From contig OZ234493.1 in NCBI GenBank assembly GCA_965153455.1, positions 10,530,213 through 10,594,212 on the forward strand: a stretch of DNA of 64,000 bases, given 5' to 3'. This document shows, piece by piece, positions 25,849-37,260 of the stretch. The notes beneath the pieces were generated by a model, which was not told the DNA's origin, did no database searches, and saw nothing but the letters and a program-made list of their open reading frames with translations. The position numbers and the translations under genes are program-made. The stretch comes from Sphagnum compactum. Its lineage: Eukaryota; Bryophyta; Sphagnopsida; Sphagnales. Position 1 is the stretch's first letter; each line of letters starts with the position of its first letter.

Positions 25849-26170
25849 AAAAGCATGAGGGCTAAGGTTATTGGGAACCTAAACATATGTAAATCATGAG
25901 GCATAGAATGGGGAGAGGGTTCTTACATTTACTCTTTAAGGATCTTACACTTGTCGACAAGATGGACCTTAAAGAGTAAGTGTAAGAAACCAACCCATTC
26001 TATGAGCTTTTAAAAGCATGAGGGCTAATGTTATAGAGAACCTAAACATATGTAAATCACGAGGCATAGAATGAGGGAAGGGTTCTTACATTTACTCTTT
26101 AAGGATCTTACACTTGTCGCAAGATGGACCTTAAAGAGTAAGTGTAAGAAACCAACCCAATCTATGATCT
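25849..26170 (+). repeat. Two-unit 163-bp tandem repeat, each unit with a 20-bp hairpin
   Basis: AAGCATGAGGGCTAA at 25851 recurs at 26014, and the sequence between stays alignable to CCAACCCA(T/A)TCTATGA. In unit 1, arms 25922-25941 and 25967-25986 are reverse complements over 20 bp with one G/A difference. In unit 2 the arms are 26085-26104 and 26129-26148. Unit 1 has an inner palindrome CTTGTCGACAAG in the loop; unit 2 has lost one A there. It could be a duplicated MITE or a hairpin-RNA locus. Confidence 0.85.
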
Positions 26171-29100
26171 AGGATCCATCCATCTTGTAGGACAAGAGTA
26201 AGATCCTTCTCGCTCTTAAGGACCCGGACTATGATAAGTTTACAACCAACGAGAGATAAATGCTGAAATGGATCCAAGAGAAAGAAAAACAAAAGAAGGG
26301 TGAACCCTCTTGGAACCCAACAAATCAAACAATTGATTTTTGGAACAAATTGATAACATATTTCCATGTTTTACAGACATCATCGAAGCTTTGCAACTTG
26401 CTCATGATTTTGGGTGACCTAAAACACAAGGGTACACACTTATAATATATGCATATAATAGTGCCCATGTGATGCTAAATGTAATTTTTTCACAATATTA
26501 TATACCAGACATGAATCAGATACTTCAAAAGACATCCAGAGTCCTGACATGATTTTTTATGTTTTGTGTAGACATGGGGTTTACTCCCTTTTCTAAGGGA
26601 ATTGGCAGACAACAACAACAATGCTCCCCACCCTCCCCCCCCCTCACACCCCGCTCCCAAATCAAAGTAGAGAGGCCAAGATTGGTTCAGGATTTTCGGT
26701 CACTAAATTTACCATGCGGGCTGCTCAGCCTAATTTCAGGCAAGGCGTGGACTTTTATTAATGTACGTGTGAGAAAGTTCATAGGTGCACCTTGGTTTAG
26801 GGCTAGAATCGTGCTCATGCCCCACCCCGCCCCCAAATTGTCCCCTTCCTCCTAAATTCTTATTTACCACCCATTCAAAACTCCTATGCGAACTTATTAA
26901 TGGGCTATATTCACAACAATACTACAACAATTCTACCATTTTCAATTCTATAATTTTAGGTCACCTCACTAATTTTAGGGTTTGTAAGCAAACGAATCAT
27001 AGTGTAGTGAGTGAGTAAACGAATAGTTCCTCCAAGTGGGTAATAATTTGTGTTGTTCATGTAGGGTAGTAGAGTATACCTAAGCTCTTGTCTTCAACTT
27101 CAAAATGATGCTCATAAAAACATTCCTCTTTTTTGGGAAGTTGTGGTGCCTCCAATTTACATGTTCCAAATTGGACATTGGGAGTGAATTGGAGGTGCCT
27201 GACATGTGAGTTCTGAAACCCATCATGGGACAGACAAGAAGTGGGGACCATATATAATTGAGCTGTTGTTCTTTAGGGAGATGTTTGGTAATATGGGCAA
27301 GGGTACGAACTAGTATGTTATGGCAAGATTTATGAATACTTTTTTGCATGCAATTGAAAGAAGTACTTGGATTTTCAAAGGATGGAGCAAAGTATATATT
27401 AACTATTTAACTACTTAAAAGGATGTTTTGTAGCCGGTCTCTAGAGTTGTGGGACCTCAATTGCCTCAAGGGAAAAAATTAAATTTAAATAATAATAATA
27501 AATTGTAAATAGATTATGGAACATATAATTTCTTTTTTTTTTCTTTTGAACCTATAGAATAGTCCCAAGTCTTAGTTGGTTACACAAGTACAATATGATG
27601 TGGATTTGCCATTAAAGTCCTTGAAATCTTTTATACCGTTTCCGAAAAAGTTCATGATCAAAACCACAAACATGCATAACTTTCATGTAGGAAGGTAGCC
27701 TATAGAGTAGAGAGCTCATGAGTTTCTCAACTTTGAAGGAAACCTCCAAGGAGAAAGATCCAAAAACATTCAATGTTTAGGGGACTTTTCTCACACCCAA
27801 TTGCCAAAAAGTTCGGTTGCAATTGGTCTTCGATACATGTGTTCAATACTAAGGTTTAGTAGTTTTGAGCTTTGGAAGATGTGAACCGAATAAACATGCC
27901 TGACATTTAGAAGTCGTGCCACCTTGTTGCCTTAAGACAAAGTTCACAAGGGAAAAGTTCATTGGCTCACACCTTTGAATGTAGTTGTAGACCCATAGTC
28001 CCTTATACTTTGAAGGAAAACCTCCAAGAACAAGGTCCAAAACTTTTGCTACTTAGGATTGTGAGCCCAACCTCCCATGAATAAAACGTAATGTGCACCT
28101 CTCATCATCTAGGAATGTTCACAACAAGATGCAAAAATGTACGAGTGTTGGGCGGTTATTTGATTTTTTAAAATACCCAACACTTAAGGTTCTTTTAAAT
28201 TTTCAGAATCAAAGAACCACCATTTTCAAGAAATTTTATTTTTTTACTCTTCAAGAAAATTGAGAACCAAGGTACGACTTTTTTTCTTTTTTTCACCCCC
28301 ATTGGGTAAGTGGGTGTATTATACTTGGGTTGCTAAATAGTGAATAATATGTAATCAATTTTAATACCTATACAACACTGAAATTATACCTTCATGTAGG
28401 TAAGGTGTGTATCAATGTTGGATGGTTCTTCAGTTCTTGTATAGCCTTTTGTTCAAGGTTTTTCAAATTTTTCAAAATCAACCAATCCCTAGTCTCAGGC
28501 TTTTTAGAAAATTTACAATAAAATATTTGTCAATTTCAATTTTTTTTTTGAAAATTATCAAAGAACTAGTGGTTTCAGAGCACATTCTAATTGCCAAAAA
28601 GTTCAGTTGCAAGAACTCTGCAAGAAATAAGCCACCCAAATGCAAGCAACATTAGTTTGAATATCTTTCACATGAACCCTCTAAATCCTAGAAGCTAACC
28701 CTTGAACTATAACAATCTCCTTCTCAAGGATACCCAATAATTTAAATTTTGATGATATACCACCCATACTTACACAATCCCAACTCCTTCAAATCCCAAA
28801 TGCAAAATCCTTTTATCTATATGCTTCTATTCCTACAACTTGAACCTCAAATGGTCACCATAGCAATCTAAAGTCTTGGTTTTTATACTTCAATTCTCCA
28901 ATTGCATTTCTAATCAGAACAACCATTTCAAAGTTTGAGCTCGGTTTTTCAAAAAAAAAAACCTACAACTCTAGTTTTGGCAATTTTTTTTCAAATTCAA
29001 GAGCCTTCAAGCCTAGTTCAAAAAGAGGGTCCAATTCCATGTAAACACTACAATGTTTGCAATGTGACTACCTTGAGAACTTGAATGTGTTTTTAAAATT

Positions 29101-30500
29101 TTATTTTCAAAGTCTAAGTCACAAGAATTCATCGTCGGGTTTCACACTGCAAACCAAAGAACTTGCCAACATCGGTAACAACTGGGTTTTTTTTTTTTTT
29201 TCTTAGAACAGCCAATCAAGGTTCCTTATATTTGACCCTTACCATTGATTATTTCTTTGATAAAGAAGTTACCATCAAGCAATGGTGTCAAGCATTGGCC
29301 CCATTTTTTTAAAACATTCACAAAGAAAAGTATACATTTTCATACTATTTTTTTCAATTTTAGTTGCACTCATCAGCTCTACTTACATATGATGGCTCTA
29401 TTTGCAAAAATGGCTGGAGTTTAAATGACAATGAAAATTGCAGTCATTCAGGCCTAAATCAATTTTAAAGAATATTATTGGACATTACTGGGGCTGCCCA
29501 AAAAAAAAAACACAAACATTTTATATACCTATGTAGTTCTCCTATGCTCTATCTTGGGCCGTATCGAAAAACAAATTAGGTGTTGCCCGTATTTGCCCAA
29601 TAGGTAGGATAACAAGTGGCTTGGTGCATAATGGTTTTGTCCTTTATGGCAAGCACCAACAAGATCACAAGAGATGATGAAACTTGTAGCATGGTTGTGT
29701 AATATGATTAGGTGATTAATATAAAATGAGTTTGATAAAAAAGGCAACCGAAGATTAGGGTTAGGTTCCCAAGGATCACCCACTAATGCTTTACCCTCCA
29801 CCTCTTGTGCCTCCCATCCACTATCAGGTTTGCCTTGTGCTTGAGGATAGGTAAAGCTCAAAGGTTGGGGACATTTCCAACAAGCCTTGGTTGTTGCCTC
29901 ATCCTACACCCATCATTTTGCACCCATCATTTTGGGAATGCCTCTACCGTAGGCTTTACCTCACATGTACTCCATGTATTTCTATGGAGTGTCTAAGTGT
30001 ACCATCCAAGGTGCATCATAACATTTTGATTGAGTGGGTGTGTGCTTACAACAAAAGTGCATACCCTACCTTTTGGTCGGAATCAAAGCAAATTTGATTA
30101 AAATTTGGGTTGTTGAAAAATTAGGAAATTCCCAAGGTCAAATTGTTGAAAGTGTAAAAAAATTCAAAATGACATTGCTTAATTTGTTGAAAATATCAGA
30201 TTGACAAATTTGAAAAACAAAATAATTATTCTATTTATATGTCTTGAAGGTTGGAACACATGCAACTTGTAATCACATGAATTTTTTTTAATTATATAAA
30301 AATGACTTGACCAAATATATATATATATAATGAAATTCCAAAAACTACTATCTTGACATAATACAAAGCTTCAATCCACAATACATTTGGCCATTAATGT
30401 TGCCATCTCCTCATCTTCAAAAGCTCCTCTAAATTGCAGTCTTCAACATCCTTCTTTGACATGTTGTGATGATTGTTGAAAAAAACATTTTTTTTGGAAC
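26171..30500. other. AT-rich intergenic spacer
   Basis: No gene, RNA or ordered repeat could be supported. Open frames in this stretch are short, overlap on both strands and have no family signature. It has C-rich patches near 26625-26650 and 26820-26850, and frequent A and T runs. Confidence 0.5.
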
Positions 30501-30539
30501 TGCCCCTTGCATAATTTGAAAAAAATATTAGGATCCAAC

Positions 30540-30700
30540 ATGTGCAGAAAGCTCCGTTGCCTTCAAATTAATTCAATTCAACACTTGACTTGGAGAAGGA
30601 AAGTGAACTTCTCCTTTTGGGAGAAGGGAAACAATGAGACAAAGTTCTTCTATTTTATGAGCAAGGTAACAGCCCAAGAGTGGGGTGTTCCTGAAATAAG
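30540..30700 (+). mobile_element. Possible LINE-type reverse transcriptase remnant
   Basis: The frame here reads a short peptide with LTWRRKVNFSFWEKGNNETK followed by FFYF. This resembles the conserved W-R....W...GD.NT.FF linker upstream of the reverse transcriptase of plant LINEs. It breaks off after about 50 residues and no neighbouring domain is found. The match is by memory of the pattern only. Confidence 0.3.
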
Positions 30701-30989
30701 TGCTTTCCTGAGGCAGAGCCAAGGGGGCATCTATTTTGAGGTCAGAGGCCGGTGCTGATTTCGCAAGCACTCTACTCAGAGGGCATTACTGAACATTAGG
30801 CACCAGCAAAATAAAATAAAATTGCATTTCTTTCCCCATGATACTTGCCCACACATAATAAAGTTATGGGTGATGTCTCGCGAGTAAAAGGGAGAGAACG
30901 GCCAGTTTTGGCATAATAGTGCATCAAATGTGTAACTCCGAATGAAAGTTTTACAAACTGCAATAATTGGGACCCAAACTAGTTTTTTC

Positions 30990-31205
30990 ACCAATTTTGG
31001 TGGTGAACTGAGTTTCGTCCTGTCTTTCCTTTTCCCTGAACGCCTCCACTGCTGCTACATATATTTTCACAGCTCCTACCTGTACAACTAAGATAATTAC
31101 TCTCGAACCTTGTGCATTAAATGCTGAGTTTAGGCATTTTCATACTGAGATTTAAAAACTTTTCGTACTTTGCGGATACCACTGAAAGAGGGGATAGGGG
31201 GTGAC
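30990..31205 (+). repeat. Dispersed repeat A, copy 2
   Basis: Matches 1350-1660 with the landmarks GCCTCCACTGCTGCTACAT, TCTCGAACCTTGTGCATTAAA and TACTTTGCGGATACCACTGA. It lacks the internal duplication seen in copy 1. Confidence 0.65.
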
Positions 31206-31551
31206 TTTACGGATCAATTTTGAGTGAAAAAATTTCCACTTAAACCTCCAAATACACTGGGAATTGTCTGCTCTAGCTTTACATTCCAGTTTTCTTCCTT
31301 GTTCAAACAATTTTCTTCCTTTTGCAAACTGTTGTAATTTTGTTGCTTGTGCACATTATGCAGCGTAGTATCATTCAAAATATAATTTAAGTCTTTCATG
31401 TGTGCATTACTTTTTTCAAACAAATAACAAATTTGTTATGCACCAAATAAGACTTTTTGGCCCTTCAAATTTTTGAACATTATTTCTTGTTTGCACCTTG
31501 CACCTGTGTTATACCAATATATACATGTGATCCTGCTATATATATTTATTA

Positions 31552-31860
31552 TTGGCCTTGCCTTGGTAGGCAAGGATATTGTGTTTAGATTCATCATAGA
31601 ATATAGTAGCTTAATGGATTTTTATAGGCCCCTAGGTAATAAATAATAGGTCTATTTTAATATGAGGATTTTCAAAAGATAATATTTTGGCTTGTGTTGA
31701 AACTTGAGATTAGTTATAGAGTTATGATATCTTGACGGATTTTAGATTTTTTTTTAGAGGATTTTATTGAAGATTATATTTTGTGCATGGTGAAATATTT
31801 GAATTTCCTTAATTCTTCTTTTGCCTTAAGATACTTTTTTAATGTAAATGGCAAGGCCAA
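31552..31860 (+). mobile_element. MITE 'TTGGCCTTGCC', copy 1
   Basis: A 309-bp element bounded by perfect 11-bp terminal inverted repeats, TTGGCCTTGCC and GGCAAGGCCAA. Next to the left terminus is an inner palindrome (CCTTGCCTTGGTAGGCAAGG). The whole length aligns to the reverse complement of 59245-59581. There is no open frame, so it is non-autonomous. No clean target-site duplication is visible. Superfamily unknown. Confidence 0.82.
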
Positions 31861-32860
31861 AGTGTGACACGCCCCTTGTTATTATAAATTAGGAGCCTTG
31901 ATAACCCAACCAAGTTAACAGGTGTACGATGTCATACCCTTCACATATCTGTATTGTCCCAGTACTTAGATTTCGTCAACCTCGATTGCTACCAGAAACG
32001 AGGACTTGGACATCGGACTCTCGTTTGTCATTTTAAAACCTTTGTGAACAAGCATAGTACTACCAATTATCATTCGGAATGTGCACTCATACTAGTATTG
32101 ATTTGCCGAGTAATGGTTGGTTCGTAAACCACTTGAAGAGGAGTAGCTAACTATTAAATTATTTCAATATTTATATTTTCAATTAAGATATGTTTTAAAT
32201 CATTATGTAACATGTTATATGGCCCATAGGTTTTGAAAATTTCCACATTTTATGAAATACTGATTTTTTTTACACTTTTGGTTATGGATTTTCGATAATG
32301 GGCTCATTGGGTTTTTAAATTGGCAAGCGTTGTACTCTCCCCCACCCAAAGAATATGTACATACATGTATGTTTTTTAAAAATTCAATATTAAAGCCATA
32401 TCAAATATTAGGACTAAAACTTTTTTTTTCTTTTTTGCAATTTATTTTATATGTGTATTAATTAATAATATGTCTTATTTCTATATATTAGTACAACACT
32501 AGTTTTCACCATCCAATTTTCTTGGTCCCAATATTTTGCACTACAGCGAATTTTTTTTTTAAAAAAGAAATGGAAAAAATGAGAAACATTATGTCAACGA
32601 ATTCCTTGCAATTTAAGAAAAACATCATCAGATTTTTGATATTTGGAAAAGGTATTCTGAAACTTTGTGGCCATTTAATAATTGCTAAAGGCTTTCATGA
32701 GGTGGGTGACTCCATAATGAAAATAGGGGGGAATTCAACCCTTTTTTTTTAATCTTATTCTTCAAGTGTAACTAACTCTTCATGACAAATCATAACTTGT
32801 GTTGGAAACCACCTTGCGCAAAACGTTTTCCATTTGGAACAAGTTCGAGTGTGAAAAGTC
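31861..32860. other. AT-rich spacer
   Basis: Nothing gene-like. 31870-32130 is less AT-rich (GATTGCTACCAGAAACGAGG region) and may be an old transposon fragment, but I cannot name it. Confidence 0.4.
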
Positions 32861-32861
32861 C

Positions 32862-33160
32862 CTCCACCCGCCCGCCCACCCACCCACCCACCCACCTGTG
32901 CACCGTGATGGATGGATGGATGGATGGTAAGTGGTCAGCAAACAGTTTTCTGTTCAGTTCCCGTTCCCTAGATAACCGTGGTGGTTAGCTCAATGCTTGT
33001 TTTTACTACCAAGTGAGTCGTTAGTTATAGGTAGGTAGTAAAAACAGCCCTTACTTAAATATAAACTATCTATTTACCGAGTCGTTAGTTACAGGTAGGT
33101 AGTAAAAACAGCCCTTACTTTAAGTATAGACCATCTACTTATCAAGTGAGTCGTTACCTA
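32862..33160 (+). repeat. Cluster of simple and short tandem repeats
   Basis: (CCCG/CCCA)n at about 32868-32896 and (GATG)n at about 32908-32928 are followed by diverged copies of a GAGTCGTTAGTTA(T/C)AGGTAGG unit. These start at 33015, 33079 and 33148, at spacings of 64 and 69 bp; the third is partial. Confidence 0.75.
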
Positions 33161-35860
33161 TTTTCTAACCTATCTACGTATGTATGTATGAGACCTATTT
33201 CTTTACGAAATTGGTTACCAAGGTGAAATCAAATAGTAACTCGGTTGAGGTTCATCCACAACCAAGTGATAACACGCATCCAGTGGATGATGGTGTGCCG
33301 GTGGGTGTGGCCTGGAGGAAGTAGGTAGCCTTGTGTTGTTTGTATGCGGATGTTGGGTTTGGTTGTGTTGGGTTTGGTTGTGTTTCTTCTCATGACAAAA
33401 AATGAAGACAAGTACTGAGTACAGACAATGTGATGGCTCTCTCCACCACGGAAGCACATACCCTAGTACTTGGTTGGGCCAGTTCGACACTAATTATATT
33501 ATTTTCAGAAATGTTGATATTATTTTCAACAAAAAAAATTTTAAAAGCAAAAAAAAATAAAACATTGAAAGGAAAATAAAGAATCTGATGAAAATTATTT
33601 GACAATATATCATTTGTCAAGATGGAATCCTCAAAATTAATCAATTAATTAATTATTTGACAAACATATGTTGAAGTGACCAAGGTGCTATGGTACTTCT
33701 CATTGGAGTGGAAAGAGTGTTGGAGGAAAATTGTACCAGGATTGTTTTTTTTTTCTCTATGCTTAACAAGTTTTTTTGACACAACGGTCCTCACAAATGT
33801 CATAACAGGCAATTTTCACATCTAGTTTTCACAACCCAATTACCAAATTTTTGTCTATTAAAAAAGTAATTTGACACTTACAAAATAAAAATTTATAAAA
33901 AATGATTTGAGACAATGTTTTTCATTGAAATTTGCATCTCCACAACTTCATCCTTTTCAAATGCTCCTTCAAACTTTTCCAATTCCTCTTCTAAAAAAAT
34001 TGATAAAAACATATTTCAAGCCTTTGCACATTTTTCATCCATTGTAACATAGTAACATTCTTTAGAAAATGCATGCCCAAAACATGTTCCTTGAAAGATT
34101 TTCTCTAGACCAATACTTCACAACTTATAATTAATTTTAGAATTGTAGTCAAGTATTTACATTGAACCCTTCACCCTTCACATAAGCAACAAGGTTTTTT
34201 TCAAGTTATATTTTTCCAACATATCAATCAAATTTATGGCCAAAATTTGGCTAGAAATATTTGTTGCTTCAAAAACCCCAAAGGTGACATGCTTTGGTTG
34301 CCAAGTAGTGCCCAAAAATTTAAGGTCCAATGCAAAGATGTCATGCACACCTTTAGACATACATAGGTCAATTTAAGCTTGTAATTGCAAATTGACATTT
34401 TACCAAGGATAGTGAAACATACAATTGTTTTATTTTTTCCACTAAATCAAGTAGCATTTCTTATGGGAACTATTTTCTCGAAAAAAACAATGCTTGGACA
34501 CAAATGCATACTAAAATGCTTTAACTTAACATTTTTGACAAATTATGAAGGCAAATGATTTCTAACAATTAAAAATCACAAATCTTCCAAATTTTGTTTT
34601 TGTTACACATTGTATTTTTTGAAAGGTTCATTGGTCACAAAAAAATAAAATAGAATTAACAAATATATTAAGTCTCTCCTTTACTAGTTATCTTTCCTCT
34701 TTTCCTCTCAAAAGACTATTCATTTCTTCCTTAAATTTTTTGACAATAACATAACAGTCTACAAACACACATTGTTTTTTCAATACATTTATGAACCATT
34801 TGTTGTATTATATAATATTACACCCTTCCTTATGTGAGTTTTTGGGTTTGCAATTAAGAGTACACTATTATAACAAATAACACAACACATGACTTGAGGT
34901 GATTTAGGATGAACATCTTTGTTATCATTGACACAATAAAATGCCTAACACAATAACATTCTACTATGTGGTTTCCAAATTTTCCTTCACATACAATTTT
35001 TACAAATTGTTTTACGTTTTTTAAAAATCATAATTATGTTTGAAAACTTGGATTTCCTTTAGATAAATTTTCATTTTCCATTACCACTTCATTCATGAAA
35101 AATGTCACATGCATTTTTATTTGATATATTTTCATTTTTTGATGACTATTCTATATTTAGTTTTCAATTTTCAAAATACATTACCACTTGATCAATAGTG
35201 AAAAAAACTAAACAACTATATGATCTAACATCTACAAGCAAGATGATGTACCATGCAATGTAATCATTTAACAACTTACTCATTTTTAACATCTTTTAGT
35301 GTCACCTTATGCAAAGTTTTTAAAATATTCTTTTGATATGCTTTGAATCTATGTGTATGGAAAGATAAAATAAATATTGCACAAAAAAAGGAAAAAACAA
35401 TTAGAGTTTGGATTTTTAAAATAAGACCAAAAAATGACACATGATAAACATGAAAACATGAAGCAAAATAATGATGAGAATATGAAAATAATATAAATAA
35501 ATTAGAAAAGATTTTTTTTTCAAAAACTAACAAATTGTTTTCTAAAAAAAATAAGGCAAACATATTGAACAAAAAATGAAAATAAATGAAAGAAAATAAA
35601 TGAAAAAATAAAACACAGTAAATGTGAAAACATGAAATAGAAATAATAACCAAAAAGTGAAACAAAGTTTCAAAAATTAACAAGAAAAAAAATATTAAAA
35701 CAATAGGAGAAAGAAATTTTAAGATTTTGAATTTAATTTTTTTAAAGTGAAAAAATGAGACACAATAAACATGAAAACATGAAACAAAATAATGATGAAA
35801 AAATAAAACAAAAATAATAAATTTCCAAAAAATAGACTTCAAAAGTTAACAAAAAATCAT
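33160..35860. other. Very AT-rich spacer
   Basis: No supported gene. The longest minus-strand frame (35842-35276) is a run of Phe/Leu/Ile from A-rich sequence. It contains near-repeated blocks such as CATGAAAACATGAAACAAAATAATGATGA at about 35450 and 35770, so it is a low-complexity degenerate repeat rather than a protein gene. Confidence 0.55.
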
Positions 35861-35865
35861 AATTG

Positions 35866-36624
35866 GGCACATTCACAATTAGGGTACCCAAAAGGACGAT
35901 CTAATGAAAAAAAACTACAAAGGACTATTTTGGATTTTTATTATGTTTACTATTTCATGATTATAGTGGATTGGTATATGACTATAACTACAATGATGTC
36001 GTGTTAATATATTAATTTTTTTTAAAAATTGGATATAATACAGATGTCCTTTTGAATTCTTTTAAATAATTTGAGTCCTTATCTTAACTATAATTTCCAT
36101 CTTAAAGGAATCGAAAACAATTTATTAAACAATGCAATTGACTTCAATTTTCTTTCATAGATAAGTAATGCATACATCTATGTTTGGCAATATTCATATA
36201 ATTTATTTAATAAAATAATATATGATATAAAATTTTTTAAAGCTACAGAGGCTATTATAAAATAACAAGGAAAATGATTCTTTTTTTTTTCCCCATTTGG
36301 TTGATGTTTTGTATTTTCTAGGCTTAGAATTTGTGGCCCTAAATGTCGACAAAATGTGTAGAAAATTTCATGCAAGAAAACATGTTAAGTTGTATATAAA
36401 AGCTTGTGGACTCATTTTTTATATTTTTGGTTTTTGACCAAAATATTTATACATAATTACATACGCATGTGAAAACTCACCACCACCATGAAAATGATCA
36501 TATTTGAATTATCAAATATTTTTCACTTAAATTTATTTCATTTAAATTTTATATTTGGAAGATAGCAAAAACAAAGTCCTTGAGGCTTGTGTCCAAAAAG
36601 GGGTACCCTAATTATGAATATGCC
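35866..36624 (+). mobile_element. TIR element family B, copy 1
   Basis: A 759-bp element with 24-bp terminal inverted repeats, 35866-35889 (GGCACATTCACAATTAGGGT...) and 36601-36624, matching at 22 of 24 positions. The interior aligns in patches with 42720-43369, for example CCATTTGGTTGAT, TAGGCTTA and CACCACCA, in the same order. No open frame, so it is non-autonomous. Terminal sequence and size suggest a DNA transposon; a target duplication is not evident. Confidence 0.75.
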
Positions 36625-36779
36625 TAGAAAAATTTAAAACATCAAAGAACAAAAATAAATTAAGGTTTTCTGAATATATTAACAAGGAAAAAACTTATTT
36701 CGACCACTCGCTATCAAACATTATTGTTAAAGTTCAAGAGTCACTAATTCCTACCGATGTGTTTTAACATTTGCATAGA

Positions 36780-37260
36780 ACATGGTAAGAGAAAATACCT
36801 AAGCACAACTAATGGGAGCAATAGCAAATGACAACCAACAACAATAGGAATTAATGATAATGAACATCAATAACAAGCAGTAAGGAAAGTACTTGGTGTT
36901 GGAGTATGGTGGTGTGATGATGACTTATGCTGAAATAGTTGAAAATATCGAACGCCAACAACACATGTGATGATGTTGATGACAACGAAGTTGTAACATT
37001 AATAAACGACTACACAACACGAATAGGAACAATTAGTGATGACAAGTAACGCCACCACCACTAGTTGATGACAACACTTACACAATGAATGATGCAGCAA
37101 TAATGATGAAACAACAACATGAGTTGGTGACAATGTAACAACATTGATGAATAATGAAAACATGTAACCCAAACTCCACTAACAATAACACCAACAAGAT
37201 AAACATGCATCAACAACCAACAACAATAATGGTGAAAAAAAAAAGTTCACAAATAATGTG
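36780..37260 (+). repeat. Degenerate CAA/GAT trinucleotide-rich tract
   Basis: Roughly 480 bp dominated by AACAACAAT, GATGATGA, AATGATGAA and CACCACCACC words in no fixed period. All frames are broken by stops. It is best read as decayed low-complexity sequence. Confidence 0.5.

Noticed and set aside
32862-32930. CCCACCCACCC and GATGGATGG runs considered as a regulatory G-quadruplex site
   Set aside because: They are simple four-base microsatellites with no gene nearby; no support beyond composition.
35276-35842. 188-codon minus-strand frame rich in Phe, Leu and Ile
   Set aside because: Low-complexity product of A-rich repeated sequence; no domain, and neighbouring blocks are near-duplicates.
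36780-37260. Regular-looking CAACAA/GATGAT spacing considered as a spacer-repeat (CRISPR-like) array
   Set aside because: There is no constant repeat or spacer length, and this is a plant nuclear context.
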